NCBI RefSeq assembly: GCF_024172165.1
Contig: NZ_JAMZEB010000002.1
Location: 5,725,501-5,789,500 of the forward strand
Length of the DNA: 64,000 nt
From: Nonomuraea thailandensis
GTDB lineage: Bacteria > Actinomycetota > Actinomycetes > Streptosporangiales > Streptosporangiaceae
Direction: 5' to 3'
The first letter of the stretch is position 1. Every line of letters starts with the position of its first letter. A model generated the notes under the pieces. The model saw nothing but the letters and a program-made list of their open reading frames with translations. It was not told where the DNA came from and ran no database searches. This document shows, in pieces, positions 61,643 to 64,000 of the stretch. A program made the position numbers and the translations under genes.

Positions 61643-62508
61643 GCCCTGGCCAGCAGCAGCGGCTCGCTGATCGGCGACTCGTGCGTGCCGGTGACCGTGC
61701 AGGCGTGCGCGCCGGCGACGGCGCCCAGCCGTACGGACTCCTCCAGCGGCCTGCCGCGCAGCAGGCCGTACAGGAAGCCCGAGACGAACGCGTCGCCCGC
61801 GCCGTTGCTGTCGGCCACCGGGCCGGGCAGCGGGGCGGCGGGGAAGGCGCGCACCTCGCCGGAGTCGCGGGTCAGGACGAGGCAGCCGTCGGCGCCGCGC
61901 GTGCACACGACCGTGCGGGCGCGCCCGCGGCCGAGGATGCCGCGCATCGCCGCGGCCGGGTCCTTCAGCGCGGTGGCCGACAGGAACACCAGGTCGGAGC
62001 GGTAGGCGAAGTCCTTGTGGTAGTCGTCGGCGCCGTCCCAGTCGTGCAGGTCGGTGGAGACGGGCCTGCCTTCCAGGCCGGGGAAGACGTCGCGGCAGCG
62101 CTCGGTGATCGACACGTGCACGTGCGCGGCGTCGACGCCGGTGTACAGCTCCTCCGGCAGGCGCTCGCCGGGCGTGGCCTTCGGGTCGTGCAGTGACAGC
62201 CGGCGCCCGTCGGGGCCGACGAGCAGCACGCTGCGCGTGGTGCCGGCCTCGGCCGGGCCCCAGCGGCAGTCGATCCCGCGCAGCGCGTGGCGGATCAGGG
62301 CGCCTTGCGGGTCGTCGCCGATGAGGTCGGCGAAGACGACGCCGAGCCCGAGGGCGTGGCAGCCGAGCGCGACGCCGGAGCCGGTGTTGCCGATCCGGTC
62401 GACGACCGGCGGCACGTGGTAGGTGTCGCGGTAGGGCAGGGGCAGCTCGGGCACGTACACGGTGGTGTCGACCCCGGACCCGCCGAGGACCAGGACGTCG
62501 GCCCTCAC
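61624..62508 (-). CDS. PfkB-family sugar kinase
   Basis: The 294-residue kinase has the N-terminal GNTGSGVALG glycine motif and the C-terminal active-site motif DSNGAGDAFVSGF with the catalytic Asp. It phosphorylates a sugar or nucleoside. It starts at GTG 62508, overlapping the LacI stop by GTGA, and is the last gene of the GH13-LacI-PfkB operon. Confidence 0.92.
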   Translation of the reverse strand: MRADVLVLGGSGVDTTVYVPELPLPYRDTYHVPPVVDRIGNTGSGVALGCHALGLGVVFADLIGDDPQGALIRHALRGIDCRWGPAEAGTTRSVLLVGPDGRRLSLHDPKATPGERLPEELYTGVDAAHVHVSITERCRDVFPGLEGRPVSTDLHDWDGADDYHKDFAYRSDLVFLSATALKDPAAAMRGILGRGRARTVVCTRGADGCLVLTRDSGEVRAFPAAPLPGPVADSNGAGDAFVSGFLYGLLRGRPLEESVRLGAVAGAHACTVTGTHESPISEPLLLARAQASAG

Positions 62509-63530
62509 CGGTTGACCAGCGGCCCTGAGCCGGTGGAGCCGCGCACGACGAGCTCCGGCTGGAAGATCAGCTCGACGTGCTTGGCGGGCGCGCCGTTGAC
62601 CTCTTCGAGCAGGGTCTGCACGGCGGCCGAGGCCATCGCTCCTATCGGCTTGCGCACCGTGGTCAGCGGCGGGTCGGTGAACGCGATCAGCGGCGAGTCG
62701 TCGAAGCCGACCACCGACACCTCACCGGGCACCGACAGCCCCTTCTCCCGGCAGGCGCGGATCGCGCCCAGCGCCATCAGGTCGCTCGCGCACACGATGC
62801 CGGTGCAGCCGCGGGACAGGAGCTGGGCGGCGGCGGCCTGCCCGCCCTCGACCGAGAACAGCGAGTGCGCGATCAGGTCGTCCAGGCCGTCGGCGCCGAG
62901 GAGCTGCGCCATGGCCTGCCGGTAACCCTCGATCTTCCTGATCACCGGCACGAACCTGCGCGGCCCCAGCGCCAGGCCGATGCGCTCGTGGCCGAGGTCG
63001 ACCAGGTGCTGCACGGCCAGCCGCGCGGCCATGCGGTCGTCGGGCGAGATGAAGGGCGCGTCGATGTGCTCGCTGTAGCCGTCGACCAGCACGATCGGCA
63101 GCCCGCGGTCGGTCAGCCGGGTGTAGCGGTCCATCCGCGCGGTGGTGTCGGCGTGCAGCCCGGAGACGAACACGATGCCGCTCACGCCGCGATCGACCAG
63201 CAGCTCGGTGAACTCGTCCTCGGGGGCGCCGCCGGGCAGCTGCGTGCACAGCACGGGCGTGTAGCCGTGCTGCGTCAGGGCCTTCTCGATGGCCTGCGCG
63301 AACGCGGGGAAGATCGGGTTGTCGAGCTCCGGCGTCACCAGGCCGACCAGCCCGTTGCTGCGTTGCCGCAGGCGGGGCGGGCGTTCGTAGCCCATGAGGT
63401 CGAGCGCGGTCATCACCGCTTGGCGGGTGGCGGCCGAGACTCCGGGTTTCCCGTTGAGGACCCGGCTGACCGTGGCCTCGCTCACCCCGGCCTGGGCGGC
63501 GATGTCGGCTAGGCGAGCGTGACCGTTCAT
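62505..63530 (-). CDS. LacI-family transcriptional regulator
   Basis: The 341-residue repressor has the LacI helix-turn-helix (ARLADIAAQAGVSEATVSRVL, then NGKPGVS) and a periplasmic-binding-like sugar domain. ATG 63530 is 5 bp after the glycosidase stop. As the middle gene of a glycosidase-repressor-kinase operon it probably senses a maltose- or glucoside-type sugar. Confidence 0.93.
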   Translation of the reverse strand: MNGHARLADIAAQAGVSEATVSRVLNGKPGVSAATRQAVMTALDLMGYERPPRLRQRSNGLVGLVTPELDNPIFPAFAQAIEKALTQHGYTPVLCTQLPGGAPEDEFTELLVDRGVSGIVFVSGLHADTTARMDRYTRLTDRGLPIVLVDGYSEHIDAPFISPDDRMAARLAVQHLVDLGHERIGLALGPRRFVPVIRKIEGYRQAMAQLLGADGLDDLIAHSLFSVEGGQAAAAQLLSRGCTGIVCASDLMALGAIRACREKGLSVPGEVSVVGFDDSPLIAFTDPPLTTVRKPIGAMASAAVQTLLEEVNGAPAKHVELIFQPELVVRGSTGSGPLVNR

Positions 63531-63535
63531 GGCAC

Positions 63536-64000
63536 TTACTTTACTTTCCACCAGGCCGCCGAATCCGCTGCTCCAGGGACATCGGAGGCGATCAGGAGCT
63601 CGCCGTCGAAGCCGAGGTCCACGGGGCTCGCGGTCAGGTTGACGGCGCAGACGAACGTACCGCGGGAGAACACCAGCGTGCCCTCCGGCGAGTCGTGCCA
63701 AACCAGCTCGCCGTCGATCTCCCTGCGCAGCCGCAGGGCCTGGCGGTACAGCTCCAGCGTCGAGCCGGGCACGCCGCGCTGGGCCTGCACGCTCAGCTCG
63801 GCCCACGCGGCGGGGATGGGCAGCCACGGCTCGGTCCAGCCGCCGTCGCGCGTCCACGGCATCGGCACGCGGCAGCCGTCGCGGCCGCTGTCGGGGTCGC
63901 GCAGCCGCTGCGGGTCCTGGCACAGCTCCGCCGGCAGGTCGAGCACCTCGGGCAGGCCGAGCTCCTCGCCGTTGTAGACGTAGGCCGAGCCGGGCAGGGC
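63536..64000 (-). CDS. GH13 alpha-glucosidase, C-terminal part (cut by window edge)
   Basis: The visible 154 residues start ALPGSAYVYNGEELGLPEVL, the conserved region of GH13 alpha-glucosidases, and end with the C-terminal beta domain (FSRGTFVCAVNLTASPVDL). The catalytic Asp/Glu residues lie outside the window. It likely hydrolyses oligosaccharides whose products are handled by the LacI/PfkB genes behind it. Confidence 0.85.
   Translation of the reverse strand, partial: ALPGSAYVYNGEELGLPEVLDLPAELCQDPQRLRDPDSGRDGCRVPMPWTRDGGWTEPWLPIPAAWAELSVQAQRGVPGSTLELYRQALRLRREIDGELVWHDSPEGTLVFSRGTFVCAVNLTASPVDLGFDGELLIASDVPGAADSAAWWKVK

Overview
The window is chromosomal DNA from a high-GC actinobacterium. 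The evidence is strong GC bias, many GTG starts with AGGAGG-like ribosome binding sites, LCP and DUF4190 envelope proteins, a PASTA-less Ser/Thr kinase and DtxR/IdeR-type iron boxes. A complete zwf-edd-glk-eda Entner-Doudoroff operon together with a form I CO dehydrogenase fits Streptosporangiales, perhaps Nonomuraea. The genus is inference from gene content.

Left part (1-16 kb): a small membrane protein, a membrane protein paired with the copper-linked YcnI protein, a decayed hydrolase, and a two-component system (6195-8208) divergent from a LolA-like lipoprotein / ABC exporter operon (2891-6016) across a promoter full of TCTCAG repeats. Then come a ScyD-like secreted protein, a LysR regulator, a membrane-anchored zinc peptidase, an LCP cell-wall ligase, a cytochrome P450 and an esterase-like protein that lacks its serine nucleophile.

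Middle part (16-39 kb): a membrane spermidine-synthase-like protein, a subtilase, a voltage-gated cation channel with a calcium-channel-like filter, and a zinc-free S4 ribosomal protein paralogue divergent from a DUF2470 protein over tandem iron boxes. These are followed by a multicopper oxidase, an unusual NarL-type two-component system, a TetR/ABC-F pair, a decayed reductase, a tandem VOC protein, and a ROK regulator facing the zwf-edd-glk-eda operon, which ends in a strong terminator.

Putative defence module (39.9-47.1 kb): directly behind that terminator lie three closely packed same-strand genes. They encode a three-helix membrane protein, a large SIR2-like/STAND NTPase and a NACHT ATPase with leucine-rich repeats. 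The first two have visibly lower GC than their surroundings. This is the best candidate for an undescribed system.

Right part (47-64 kb): a LysR regulator divergent from coxMSL (the large subunit carries the form I AYxCSFR motif) plus a CoxF/XdhC-like maturation protein whose start codon sits in a 13-bp hairpin. Next are an IclR regulator flanked by TTCCG/CGGAA palindromes, an atypical P450, a Ser/Thr kinase with a repeat-rich linker, a 2-hydroxyacid dehydrogenase, a second hydrolase without a nucleophile, an aldolase-GntR operon, an MFS transporter, and a GH13-LacI-PfkB sugar operon cut by the window edge. No tRNA, rRNA, CRISPR array or intact insertion sequence was seen.
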